From Oscillibacter sp. (GTDB taxonomy: Bacteria; Bacillota; Clostridia; Oscillospirales; Oscillospiraceae): 51,022 nucleotides of DNA. This document shows positions 1 through 7,176 of this stretch, one piece after another. Numbering within the stretch: position 1 is the first letter of the stretch; each line of letters opens with the position of its first letter. The notes beneath the pieces were generated by a model. The model had not been told where the DNA came from. It saw only the letters and a list, made by a program, of their open reading frames with translations, and did no database searches. The stretch lies in NCBI GenBank assembly GCA_017527365.1, contig JAFXQD010000019.1, positions 1 to 51,022 of the forward strand, read 5' to 3'. The position numbers and the translations under genes were made by a program.

Positions 1-1
1 C

Positions 2-727
2 GACGCCGACCCCGTCGAGACGGCGGAGGCGCTGCTGTCGGCGTTGCTCCAAGACCCGGAAGGCGGCTTGCACAAGAGCGCGATTCCGAAAGGGACGGCG
101 TTAAACGGCGTGGCGCGGCAGGGAAGCCGGGCGGTCGCGGACTTCTCCGCGCCGTATGCGTCCCTCTCCGGCGTCGCGCTGACGCTGGCGGATTACGCCG
201 TGACGCTCACGCTGACGCAGATTCCGGAAATCTCCATGGTTCGGATTACGGTGAACGGGCAGGAGCTGGACTATCAGGACAGGCAGTCGTTCACGGCGCG
301 TGACGCGTTGCTGGCGCCCGACGGCGACGTGGTGGGGACGGTGGCGGTCTCGCTGTGGTTCCCCGACGCGTCGGGGGCGCTGGTCGCGGAGGAGCGGACG
401 CTGAACTTGTACGAGGGCGACACGCAGGTAGAGGCTGTCGCGGAGGCGGCGGAGGGCGGCCCCGAAAGCCGCGAACTGTTCCCCGCGTTCCCGGACGGCT
501 TCTTTGTGCGCTCGGCGTGGCAGGAGGACGCCATTTGCTTTGTCAACCTCTCTTCGGCGCTGTTGGATTCCCTGCCCGAAAACGCCAACTTGTCTTTGGC
601 GTTGCTCTCCCTTGACCGCTCCCTGCGCTCCCTTGACAGCGTGCGGGAAGTGCGCTACCTCGTGGACGGCGAGTTTTCCGACCGCTACGGGAACGTGCGG
701 CTGATAGAGCCGTATGAGGGCGCGTAA
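2..727 (+). CDS. GerMN-domain (GerM-like) protein, 5' end cut off by window
   Basis: The frame is open to the left window edge, so the N-terminus, including any lipoprotein signal, is missing. The visible part carries the GerMN pattern: an LLxDP segment, 'IPKGTALNGV', a short strand with VADFS, then a helix ending in 'TLTQIPEISMVRITVNGQ'. A second, more divergent copy follows, ending near 'VREVRYLVDGE'. Bacillus GerM is a lipoprotein with two such domains that works in sporulation and germination; two tandem domains fit that type. The TTG at 44 is only an internal codon. Family assignment is fairly sure; the exact role is inferred. Confidence 0.75.
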   Translation, partial: DADPVETAEALLSALLQDPEGGLHKSAIPKGTALNGVARQGSRAVADFSAPYASLSGVALTLADYAVTLTLTQIPEISMVRITVNGQELDYQDRQSFTARDALLAPDGDVVGTVAVSLWFPDASGALVAEERTLNLYEGDTQVEAVAEAAEGGPESRELFPAFPDGFFVRSAWQEDAICFVNLSSALLDSLPENANLSLALLSLDRSLRSLDSVREVRYLVDGEFSDRYGNVRLIEPYEGA

Positions 728-777
728 AACCCGCCCCGCCAAATATTACAAAACGATAACTTTTTCCGTTTAAGGAT

Positions 778-806
778 TTGACATATCCGGCGAAATCTGG
801 TATGAT
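778..806 (+). promoter_or_regulatory. sigma-A promoter, consensus-perfect -35
   Basis: TTGACA at 778-783 and TATGAT at 801-806 are separated by exactly 17 bases. The expected start, near 813, lies about 65 bases before the TTG start of the next gene. It probably drives the 98-residue gene and the carboxypeptidase gene behind it. Confidence 0.85.
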
Positions 807-877
807 AGACGCGCTTTCGGCGAAAACGTCCCGAAAGCTCCGGAAATCCCATAATTTTCCTTGCAAAGGAGGCTGTT

Positions 878-1174
878 TTGGATTCTGATTTTGATTTTCT
901 CTCCGTCGCTTTTTTCACCAAGGCGGAAATTTACCCCGGAAGCCTCGGCTCTTTCCGCTACCGTTTCCGGCGCTTCTCGTGGCCGGGGAAAGACGACGCG
1001 AAAATTCAGGCGTGGGTTTACGAGAATATCTGTTTTGAACTGGCGCGGGATGTCGAAACGGAGACATTCCCATGGACAGAGGAAGGCGTGAACGCCCTGC
1101 GGGCGTGGCTGGCGGAAAAAGCGCGGGAACGGGGCGCGGAGCCGTACCGGATACCCTATCCCCCGCCCTCTTAA
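878..1174 (+). CDS. Hypothetical protein, 98 residues
   Basis: The start is TTG at 878, chosen because AAAGGAGG at 865-872 is well placed and no ATG is. The protein is soluble-looking, with no signal peptide or membrane segment. It is rich in aromatic residues and arginine near the N-terminus (YPGSLGSFRYRF, FRRFSWPG) and has an acidic middle (ELARDVETETFPW) followed by a Leu/Ala helix. I do not recognise a named domain. It follows a perfect sigma-A promoter and precedes the D-Ala-D-Ala carboxypeptidase gene by 33 bases in the same direction, so the two are probably cotranscribed. The ribosome binding site and the promoter are the main evidence that it is real. Confidence 0.7.
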   Translation: MDSDFDFLSVAFFTKAEIYPGSLGSFRYRFRRFSWPGKDDAKIQAWVYENICFELARDVETETFPWTEEGVNALRAWLAEKARERGAEPYRIPYPPPS

Positions 1175-1207
1175 GCAAGCCGCGCTATCCATCCGAACGG
1201 AGGTTGT

Positions 1208-2551
1208 ATGGAAGATTTTCAAGTGATGCTGGACGAAATCAGTAAAATGGAGGACGCGTCCCGCGAACGCGAGCGCAAGCGGCGCCTGCGGGCTCTCGAA
1301 CGGAGGCGGCGGGCGCGGAAACGAAAACAAGCGGCGCTTTTGTCGTTCGTGTTATGCGGACTGCTGGCCGTCCCGATTGCGTCCGCGTTGTTCGGGCGTT
1401 TCCGGGGCGTCGCGGCGGACGCGGAGCCGCCCGCCGTTGTCGGCGAAAGCGCGGCGCCGCAAAATTACCTCGTGGGCGACCAAGCCCCCCTTCCGGACGC
1501 CGACGCGCTCGCCGCGTTCCGCAATCAGGACTTGTCCGCGCTGGCGGGCTACGCGGAGGAAAACCCCGAAAACCTTCCCCCGGCGGAAGCCGACGCCTAT
1601 TTATGGAGCCTCGCGGACTTGGCGGAACATCTGACGGAAAAGCCGTCGTCCGCCTCCTCGCAAAGCCCCGCCGCCCCCGCCAATCCGCCCGCGAGCACTT
1701 CCAAAAATTTCGCGCCGAAAACGTGGGCGCGCACTATCACGCTTGGACAGTCGGCGGAAATCGGCAGTAAGTACGCCGTGCTCCTCGACGCCGATACCGG
1801 GTACATCCGCGCCGAACGCGATTCGGACGCGAAAGTCTCCCCCGCGTCCATGACGAAAGTCTTGACCTTGCTTGTCGCCACGGAAAAGCTCATAAAAGTG
1901 ACGCCGGAGGGCGTCAAGGGCATGGATGCGAAAGTGACCGTGACGAAAGCCGTCACAAACTACTGCTGGGCGAATAATTGCAGCGTCGCGCACTTCTCCA
2001 CATGGGAAACCGTCACCGTGCGTGATTTGCTCTACGGCTGTATTCTCCCGTCGGGCGCGGACGCGTGCCTCGCGCTGGCGCGGCATATCTCCGGGTCGCA
2101 GGAAGCCTTTGTGGAACTCATGAACCAGAAACTTCAGGAGCTTGGCATTTCCGACACCGCCCATTTTACGAACTGTATCGGGCTCTACAACAAAAACCAC
2201 TACTGCACCATGCGCGACATGGCGGTAATTATGAAAGCCGCCATGAGCCATTCCATCTGCCGCGTGATTCTGGGCACCCGCACGTTCCGCACGTCCTCCA
2301 CGGCGGAACACCCTCGCGGCATTTCGCTTTCCAACCTGTTCCTGCGCCGCATTGAGGACAAATTCAACGGCACGAACCTGTACATTTCCGGCGCGAAAAC
2401 CGGGTTTGTCAACCAGTCCGGGAACTGCGCGGTCAGCTACGCCACCCGCGACGACGGCAAAACCTATATTTGCGTGACGGGCAAGGCGTCCGGCTCTTGG
2501 CAGGCTATCGCAGACCATGCCACGCTTTATAAAGCCTACTGCTTGAACTGA
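1208..2551 (+). CDS. D-alanyl-D-alanine carboxypeptidase (peptidase S11)
   Basis: This enzyme trims the terminal D-Ala from peptidoglycan stem peptides outside the membrane. The N-terminus is strongly basic (about residues 20-40, mostly Arg/Lys/Glu) and is followed by one membrane anchor at about 42-62 and a low-complexity Ala/Pro linker to about 170. The catalytic domain shows SMTK at 214-217 (nucleophile Ser214, Lys217), SGA at 282-284 in place of the usual SxN, and KTG at 397-399. At 447 residues it is near the usual size. Unlike classical PBP5 proteins, it looks anchored by an N-terminal segment rather than a cleaved signal. ATG at 1208 follows CGGAGG. It ends in a strong shared terminator. 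DacF is the likely closest named relative, but the subtype is not certain. Confidence 0.9.
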   Translation: MEDFQVMLDEISKMEDASRERERKRRLRALERRRRARKRKQAALLSFVLCGLLAVPIASALFGRFRGVAADAEPPAVVGESAAPQNYLVGDQAPLPDADALAAFRNQDLSALAGYAEENPENLPPAEADAYLWSLADLAEHLTEKPSSASSQSPAAPANPPASTSKNFAPKTWARTITLGQSAEIGSKYAVLLDADTGYIRAERDSDAKVSPASMTKVLTLLVATEKLIKVTPEGVKGMDAKVTVTKAVTNYCWANNCSVAHFSTWETVTVRDLLYGCILPSGADACLALARHISGSQEAFVELMNQKLQELGISDTAHFTNCIGLYNKNHYCTMRDMAVIMKAAMSHSICRVILGTRTFRTSSTAEHPRGISLSNLFLRRIEDKFNGTNLYISGAKTGFVNQSGNCAVSYATRDDGKTYICVTGKASGSWQAIADHATLYKAYCLN

Positions 2552-2564
2552 AAGCCGCATACGA

Positions 2565-2602
2565 AAAGACAGCGCACAGCCAAACGGCGGTGCGCTGTCT
2601 TT
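2565..2602. terminator. Bidirectional intrinsic terminator
   Basis: A perfect 13-base-pair stem (2565-2577 with 2590-2602) encloses a 12-base loop. The ends are AAA and TTT, giving a short T run on either strand. It sits between the convergent carboxypeptidase gene (+) and rsmG (-), whose stop codon begins two bases away. Confidence 0.85.
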
Positions 2603-2603
2603 G

Positions 2604-3308
2604 TCAAAGCGGTTTCTTCTTGATTTTGGCGAACGTGCGCGGGTAGCCCGGCGGCGTCGGGCGCGTTTTCTTGATAATAATCAGGCGGCGCGGAACGTCC
2701 GTTCCCGGTATCGCGTACTCCGCGACTTGCGCGGCTTCCCCGCCCAGCGTCGCAACGGCGCGTTTCGCCGACGACAGCTCCTCGTCGCAGTTCGCCGACT
2801 TCATGGCGAGGAACTCCCCGCCCACGCGCACGAGCGGCATACATAATTCCGCCAGCACGGGCAAGCCCGCCACGGCGCGGGACACCGCGATGTCGAACGC
2901 CTCCCGATATTCGGCGGCGCACTCCTCCGCCCGCCCCTGTATGGCTGTCACGTCGGGGAGTTCCAGCGCGGCGCAAACGTCCCGCAGGAAATCCACGCGC
3001 TTTCGCTGGGCGTCCAAGAGCGTCAGCCGCATAGACGGCTCGACTAATCGGAGCGGCAGTCCGGGGAAGCCCGCGCCCGTGCCCACGTCCACGACGGACT
3101 TGCCGCGAAAGTCCGCGAACGCCGCCAACGCGCAACTGTCAAGGAAGTGGAGCCGCGCAACGTCCGCTTCCGACGTAATCGCCGTAAGGTTCATGACGCG
3201 GTTCCGCTCCAAGAGCATACGCCCGTAACGCGCCATAGCTTCCGCCGCGTCCGGGGGCAGTCCCAACGCCGACAGCCCGCCGCGCAACAGGCGTTCCATA
3301 TCGCTCAT
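2604..3308 (-). CDS. rsmG: 16S rRNA (guanine-527-N7)-methyltransferase RsmG
   Basis: RsmG is a SAM-dependent methyltransferase that modifies G527 in the 530 loop of 16S rRNA. The SAM-binding motif is clear ('VVDVGTGAGFPGLPL'), preceded by 'NLTAITSEADVARLHFLDS', a hallmark of the family. The second conserved block 'LLDAQRKRVDFLRDV' follows. Starting at ATG 3308 gives 234 residues, the family's usual length; the open frame continues upstream but only as antisense of serS. Its ATG overlaps the serS TGA in an ATGA, so it is translationally coupled as the last gene of the parA-parB-serS-rsmG unit. In many Firmicutes rsmG lies upstream of parA, so this order is rearranged. Confidence 0.95.
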   Translation of the reverse strand: MSDMERLLRGGLSALGLPPDAAEAMARYGRMLLERNRVMNLTAITSEADVARLHFLDSCALAAFADFRGKSVVDVGTGAGFPGLPLRLVEPSMRLTLLDAQRKRVDFLRDVCAALELPDVTAIQGRAEECAAEYREAFDIAVSRAVAGLPVLAELCMPLVRVGGEFLAMKSANCDEELSSAKRAVATLGGEAAQVAEYAIPGTDVPRRLIIIKKTRPTPPGYPRTFAKIKKKPL

Positions 3309-4627
3309 GCGCCGCCGTCCTTCCGCGCCTTCGGAATCAGGACAGCCGTCCCGCCCATGTAGGGACGCAGAATTTCCGGTATCGTCACAGACCCGTCGGC
3401 TTGCAGATGGTTTTCCAGAAGCGCTATGAGCATACGCGGCGGCGCCACGCAAGTGTTGTTGAGCGTATGGCAGAGGCGGATTTTGCCGTCCTCGCCGCGG
3501 TAGCGGATACGGAGCCGCCGCGCCTGCGCGTCGCCGAGATTGGAGCACGAGCACACTTCAAAATACTTCTGCTGGCGCGGCGACCACGCTTCAATGTCGC
3601 AGGACTTTACTTTCAAGTCCGCCAAGTCGCCCGAACAGCATTCCAACTGGCGCACCGGGATTTCCAAGGCGCGGAAGAGCTCCACGGAGTACCGCCACAG
3701 TTTTTCATACCACGCCATGGAATCTTCGGGCTTGCAGACCACTATCATTTCCTGTTTCTCAAACTGGTGAATGCGGTAGACGCCGCGCTCCTCGATTCCG
3801 TGGGCGCCCTTCTCCTTGCGGAAACAGGGGGAATAGGAAGTCAGGGTTTGCGGGAGGGCGTCGGCGGGGAGAATCTGGTCAATAAAACGGCCAATCATGG
3901 AGTGCTCCGACGTGCCGATGAGATACAAGTCCTCGCCCTCAATCTTGTACATCATGCCGTCCATGTCCGTCTGGCTCATAACGCCCTCGACGACCGCGCC
4001 GTGAATCATGAAAGGCGGAATGCAGTACGTGAAGCCCTTGCCAATCATGAAATCGCGTCCGAGGGCAAGCACGGCCTCATGCAAGCGGGCGATGTCGCCT
4101 AACAGGTAATAGAAGCCGTTGCCGGAGACGCGCCCGGCGGCGTCAAGGTCGATTCCGTTGAACGAATCCATGATTTCCGTATGGTAGGGAATCGGAAAAT
4201 CGGGCGTCGCGGCGTCGCCGAAACGCTCTACTTCTACGTTGTGGCTGTCGTCGGGACCCAGCGGCACGGACGGGTCAATCATCTGCGGGATGAGCAGCAT
4301 TCTTTGACGGAGTTCGCGGTCAATCTCAGGTTCCCGCGCTTCCAGTTCCTTGAGGTGCTCCGCCTGCGCGGTCACTTTCTTCTTGACTTCCTCCGCCTCT
4401 TGCAGTTTCGACGGGTCTTTCTTCGCCTGCCCCATCAATTTCCCGATTTCCTTGCTCAAACGGTTGCGGTCGGAGCGGAGCGCGTCCGCCTCGGCGATTA
4501 CCTCCCGGCGCTCGGCGTCCAGCGCAAGGACTTCGTCGACAAGCGGGAGTTTGGCGTCCTGAAACTTCTTGCGGATGTTCTCCCGCACGGCGTCGGGGTT
4601 CTCCCGGATAAAGCGAATGTCTAACAT
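3305..4627 (-). CDS. serS: Seryl-tRNA synthetase
   Basis: Charges tRNA-Ser with serine. The N-terminal half is the long antiparallel coiled-coil arm that grips the tRNA (about residues 25-110), followed by the class II core. Motif 2 reads 'CFRKEKGAHGIEERGVYRIH' and motif 3 'NNTCVAPPRMLIALLENH', ending in 'IPEILRPYMGG'. Both differ from the common bacterial form (FRSEAG; NGTALAxGR) and match what I recall of a second SerS type in some Clostridia. ATG at 4627 gives 440 residues and follows AAAGGAAAG; the upstream extension of the frame has no family character. No T-box leader is present in the 61 bases upstream. Confidence 0.95.
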   Translation of the reverse strand: MLDIRFIRENPDAVRENIRKKFQDAKLPLVDEVLALDAERREVIAEADALRSDRNRLSKEIGKLMGQAKKDPSKLQEAEEVKKKVTAQAEHLKELEAREPEIDRELRQRMLLIPQMIDPSVPLGPDDSHNVEVERFGDAATPDFPIPYHTEIMDSFNGIDLDAAGRVSGNGFYYLLGDIARLHEAVLALGRDFMIGKGFTYCIPPFMIHGAVVEGVMSQTDMDGMMYKIEGEDLYLIGTSEHSMIGRFIDQILPADALPQTLTSYSPCFRKEKGAHGIEERGVYRIHQFEKQEMIVVCKPEDSMAWYEKLWRYSVELFRALEIPVRQLECCSGDLADLKVKSCDIEAWSPRQQKYFEVCSCSNLGDAQARRLRIRYRGEDGKIRLCHTLNNTCVAPPRMLIALLENHLQADGSVTIPEILRPYMGGTAVLIPKARKDGGA

Positions 4628-4688
4628 AGTCTCTTTCCTTTCTGTCAATAACGGCGGGACGTTTCCGCGTGAAACGCCCCGCAAACGC

Positions 4689-5291
4689 TCAGGGATTTTG
4701 CGGCGGCGCCCCCACGGTCGGCGGGGACAGCCTTGCAAGGACGGCGTCCTGCAACTGGCGGTAGCGTTCCAGCGGGGACGCGACGCCGTTTTCCGGGGCT
4801 TCCGTCGGCAGGCTTTCGACCAGCCCGCTCGCCGCAAACGCTTCTATGCTCCCCTGACAGGCTTGGTAGCGCCCCGTCTGGTACTCCGCTTCGATGGCGT
4901 AGAGGCGCGCCAGCGCGTCTGTGCGTTTGCGCTCCGCCTCCGCCCGCTCCGACGCTTCCGCTTGCCCGCTCTGAGCCTGTTTCAATTCCGCTTCCAGCCC
5001 CCGCAAATCCTCCTGTAGCTTGATAATCTTATCCTGCAAGTTCTGCACTTCCTGCATGACGGAAACGGAGTTCCGCAACTCCCCCAAGGCTTCCGTGTTC
5101 TTGCCCAAGAGTTCGGCGTTGTCGCGCTGGTGAACCAGCGACGACAGGCACATCAAAAGCAACGCCGCCCCGAACAGCATGGCAATATACAGAAAGACGC
5201 TCATGCCGCCTTTCCGCGCCGACGGCGCTTCGTTCGCCGCCTCCCCCGCGGGCGCGGAAACGGCGTCCGCTTTGCGCTCTTCCTCGCTCAT
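4689..5291 (-). CDS. Membrane-anchored coiled-coil protein in the par operon
   Basis: A 200-residue protein with no family I recognise. It has an acidic, Ala-rich cytoplasmic N-terminus (1-28), one membrane segment at about 31-52, a Gln/Glu/Leu-rich coiled coil at about 62-130, and a Pro-rich C-terminal end. The ATG overlaps the parB TGA (ATGA at 5291-5288) and GGGAGGGGG precedes it, so it is coupled to parB. An envelope-linked accessory role in segregation or division is possible but rests only on position and architecture. Confidence 0.8.
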   Translation of the reverse strand: MSEEERKADAVSAPAGEAANEAPSARKGGMSVFLYIAMLFGAALLLMCLSSLVHQRDNAELLGKNTEALGELRNSVSVMQEVQNLQDKIIKLQEDLRGLEAELKQAQSGQAEASERAEAERKRTDALARLYAIEAEYQTGRYQACQGSIEAFAASGLVESLPTEAPENGVASPLERYRQLQDAVLARLSPPTVGAPPQNP

Positions 5292-6214
5292 TCAACCGCC
5301 CCCTCCCGCGCCTGACTGATTTGCATAAGCGCCAACGCGTCCAAAAGGGCGTTCAAATCGTCAAGCCCGTAATAATCCAGTTCAATGCGCCCCTTCTTGC
5401 GCCCGTTTACAATGCGGACGCCCCGCCCAAGTTTCGCCGACAGCTCTTTTTGCGCCTCTACCGTATAGTCAATCTTTTTCGGGTCGTCCAAGCGTTCCCT
5501 TTTCAGGACGGTTTCCGGTTTCCTGCGCTCTTCCATACGCTGTTTTGCGAGGCGTTCCGTTTGGCGAACCGACAAGCCGCCGTCCATGACTTCTTTCGCC
5601 GCCGATTCCTGCAAGTCCGCCGGGAGCGGGATTAAGGCGCGGGCGTGCCCGGCGGTCAGCCGCCCCTCCTCCACGAACTTCCGCACGGGTTCCGACAAGT
5701 CCAACAATCGCAACGCATTCGCCACCGCGCTGCGCGACTTTCCGACGCGGTTCGCCGCCTCTTCCTGCGTCATGCCGTACTGCTCTATGAGCGTCCTGTA
5801 CCCGGCGGCCTCCTCCATGGGGTTCAAGTCCTCCCGCTGGAGGTTCTCAATCATGGCGATTTCGGCGGCTGTCCGGTCGTCGGCTTCGACGACAATCACG
5901 GGCACTTCGTCCAGCCCCGCCATACGCGCCGCCCTCCACCGCCGTTCCCCCGCGACTATCTGATAATACCCGGAATCGAGTTTCCGCACGGTCAAGGGCT
6001 GTAAAATCCCGTGCTGGCGGATGGAGTCGGCAAGCTGGGCAATGCCTTCGGGGTCGAAATTTTTCCGGGGCTGCGCGGAATTATTCTCCACGTCCGTGAT
6101 GGGCAACGTCGTCACGCCGTTTTTGGCGGCGTCCCGCTCCTCGTCGCCCAAGAACGCGCTCTCCCCGAATAACGCGCCCAAGCCGCGCCCAAGTCCGGAA
6201 GGCTTCTTAATCAT
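5288..6214 (-). CDS. parB: Chromosome partitioning protein ParB (Spo0J)
   Basis: ParB binds parS, spreads on DNA as a CTP-dependent clamp and loads SMC at the origin. After the 'GLGRGLGALFGE' N-terminus used to stimulate ParA, the protein shows the CTPase box GERRWRA (89-95), the second box 'ENLQREDLNPMEEA' (123-136) and a helix-turn-helix at about 148-173. The C-terminal dimerisation domain contains 'RIELDYYGLDDLNALLDAL'. At 308 residues it has normal length. Its ATG overlaps the end of parA by 8 bases. Two perfect parS sites lie less than 1 kb away, just upstream of parA, so ParB may influence its own operon. Confidence 0.97.
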   Translation of the reverse strand: MIKKPSGLGRGLGALFGESAFLGDEERDAAKNGVTTLPITDVENNSAQPRKNFDPEGIAQLADSIRQHGILQPLTVRKLDSGYYQIVAGERRWRAARMAGLDEVPVIVVEADDRTAAEIAMIENLQREDLNPMEEAAGYRTLIEQYGMTQEEAANRVGKSRSAVANALRLLDLSEPVRKFVEEGRLTAGHARALIPLPADLQESAAKEVMDGGLSVRQTERLAKQRMEERRKPETVLKRERLDDPKKIDYTVEAQKELSAKLGRGVRIVNGRKKGRIELDYYGLDDLNALLDALALMQISQAREGAVE

Positions 6215-7004
6215 GCGCTTCGCTCCTTTCCGGTTCCGGAGGCGATTCGGAATTTTGCTTTCTCAAAAACTCCTCCGCCAAAGCCTGATAGGCGGCGGCT
6301 CCCCGACAGGAAGGGTCATAGGCGGAAATGGGCTGCCCGTGGCTAGGGGCTTCCGACAGCCGCACGTTCCGGGGTATGACAGTCGCGTACACTTTGCCGG
6401 GGAAATAGCGCTTGACTTCCTGCGCCACCTGCACGGCGAGGTTTGTCCGCACGTCGTACATAGTCATCAGGACGCCTTCCAACTCCAAGCGCGGATTCAG
6501 CGAACGCCGCACAAGTCGCACGGTGTTCATCAAATCCGACAGCCCTTCCAGCGCGTAATACTCCGCCTGCACGGGGACAAGAATCGTATCGGCGGCGCAA
6601 AGGGCGTTGAGCGTGAGCAGTTCGAGGGAAGGCGGGCAGTCAATCAGGATAAAGTCGTAATCGTCCTTGACCTGCGAAAGCGCGTCTTTCAAGAGAAATT
6701 CGCGCCGTTCCGCGCCAATAAGCTCGATAGCCGCACCCGCCAGCGCGCCGTTCGACGGCAACGCGTCGCCGTAGGGGGTATGGATAATCACGGAGCGGAC
6801 AGAGGAACTATCGGTCAGAGCCTGATAGACGCCGGGGGAGGCGTCCTTGTCCGCGCCGATGCCGGAAGTAGAGTTCGCCTGCGGGTCAAAGTCGCATAAC
6901 AGGACGCGTTTCCCGGCTCCGGACAGCGCGGCGGCGAGGTTGACGCAAGTCGTCGTTTTGCCGACGCCGCCTTTTTGGTTCACAACCGCGATTGTTTTAC
7001 TCAA
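6207..7004 (-). CDS. parA: Chromosome partitioning ATPase ParA (Soj)
   Basis: A deviant-Walker ATPase that binds DNA nonspecifically and drives or regulates origin segregation together with ParB; in Bacillus Soj also regulates DnaA. The Walker A motif KGGVGKTT (11-18) has the signature lysine, followed by 'CDFDPQANST' and the Walker B 'DFILIDCPPSLELLTLNAL'. Length, 265 residues, is standard. The start is TTG at 7004, supported by AGGTG eight bases upstream and by the typical N-terminus (M)SKTIAVVNQKGGVG. Its promoter and the two parS sites lie in the 172-base gap upstream. Confidence 0.97.
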   Translation of the reverse strand: MSKTIAVVNQKGGVGKTTTCVNLAAALSGAGKRVLLCDFDPQANSTSGIGADKDASPGVYQALTDSSSVRSVIIHTPYGDALPSNGALAGAAIELIGAERREFLLKDALSQVKDDYDFILIDCPPSLELLTLNALCAADTILVPVQAEYYALEGLSDLMNTVRLVRRSLNPRLELEGVLMTMYDVRTNLAVQVAQEVKRYFPGKVYATVIPRNVRLSEAPSHGQPISAYDPSCRGAAAYQALAEEFLRKQNSESPPEPERSEAHD

Positions 7005-7035
7005 TGGACATCACCTGCTTTCCTGTTGCGCCCCT

Positions 7036-7063
7036 ATTGTATCACGCGGCGGAATTTTTGCAA
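7036..7063 (-). promoter_or_regulatory. Promoter of the parA operon
   Basis: On the minus strand, TTGCAA (7058-7063) and TACAAT (7036-7041) are 16 bases apart. It lies 32 bases from the parA start and just downstream of the two parS sites, so ParB spreading could cover it. Confidence 0.7.
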
Positions 7064-7085
7064 GGGCGGATTTGTAAATTTTCGT

Positions 7086-7101
7086 TGTTTCACGTGAAAC
7101 A
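7086..7101. promoter_or_regulatory. parS: parS site 1
   Basis: TGTTTCACGTGAAACA is a perfect match to the 16-base palindromic consensus bound by Spo0J/ParB. It is 82 bases upstream of the parA start codon and 23 bases from the -35 box. Confidence 0.97.
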
Positions 7102-7126
7102 CAACAGCCCAAAGCCGCCGCGCAAA

Positions 7127-7142
7127 TGTTTCACGTGAAACA
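7127..7142. promoter_or_regulatory. parS: parS site 2
   Basis: A second perfect TGTTTCACGTGAAACA, 41 bases (about four helical turns) from site 1. Its last base is the first A of the A-tract that forms the T-tract of the GH13 gene's terminator on the other strand. Confidence 0.97.
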
Positions 7143-7172
7143 AAAAAGACCGGGGCTTGCACAGCCCCGGTC
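7142..7172 (-). terminator. Terminator of the GH13 glycosidase gene
   Basis: A 10-base-pair GC-rich stem (7148-7157 with 7163-7172) has a 5-base loop and is followed on the minus strand by TTTTTT. It begins 5 bases after the glycosidase stop codon and separates it from the parA operon. Confidence 0.92.
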
Positions 7173-7176
7173 GGCG

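Noticed and set aside
4659-4676. A parS-like sequence GTTTCCGCGTGAAAC upstream of serS
   Set aside because: It has one extra base in the centre compared with the 14-base parS core, which breaks the symmetry; it more likely forms a small hairpin before serS.
4628-4688. A T-box leader for serS
   Set aside because: The gap is too short, and no T-box sequence or antiterminator/terminator pair was found.
7005-7176. A replication origin in the parA upstream region
   Set aside because: parS sites are present but no cluster of DnaA boxes and no AT-rich unwinding element was seen.
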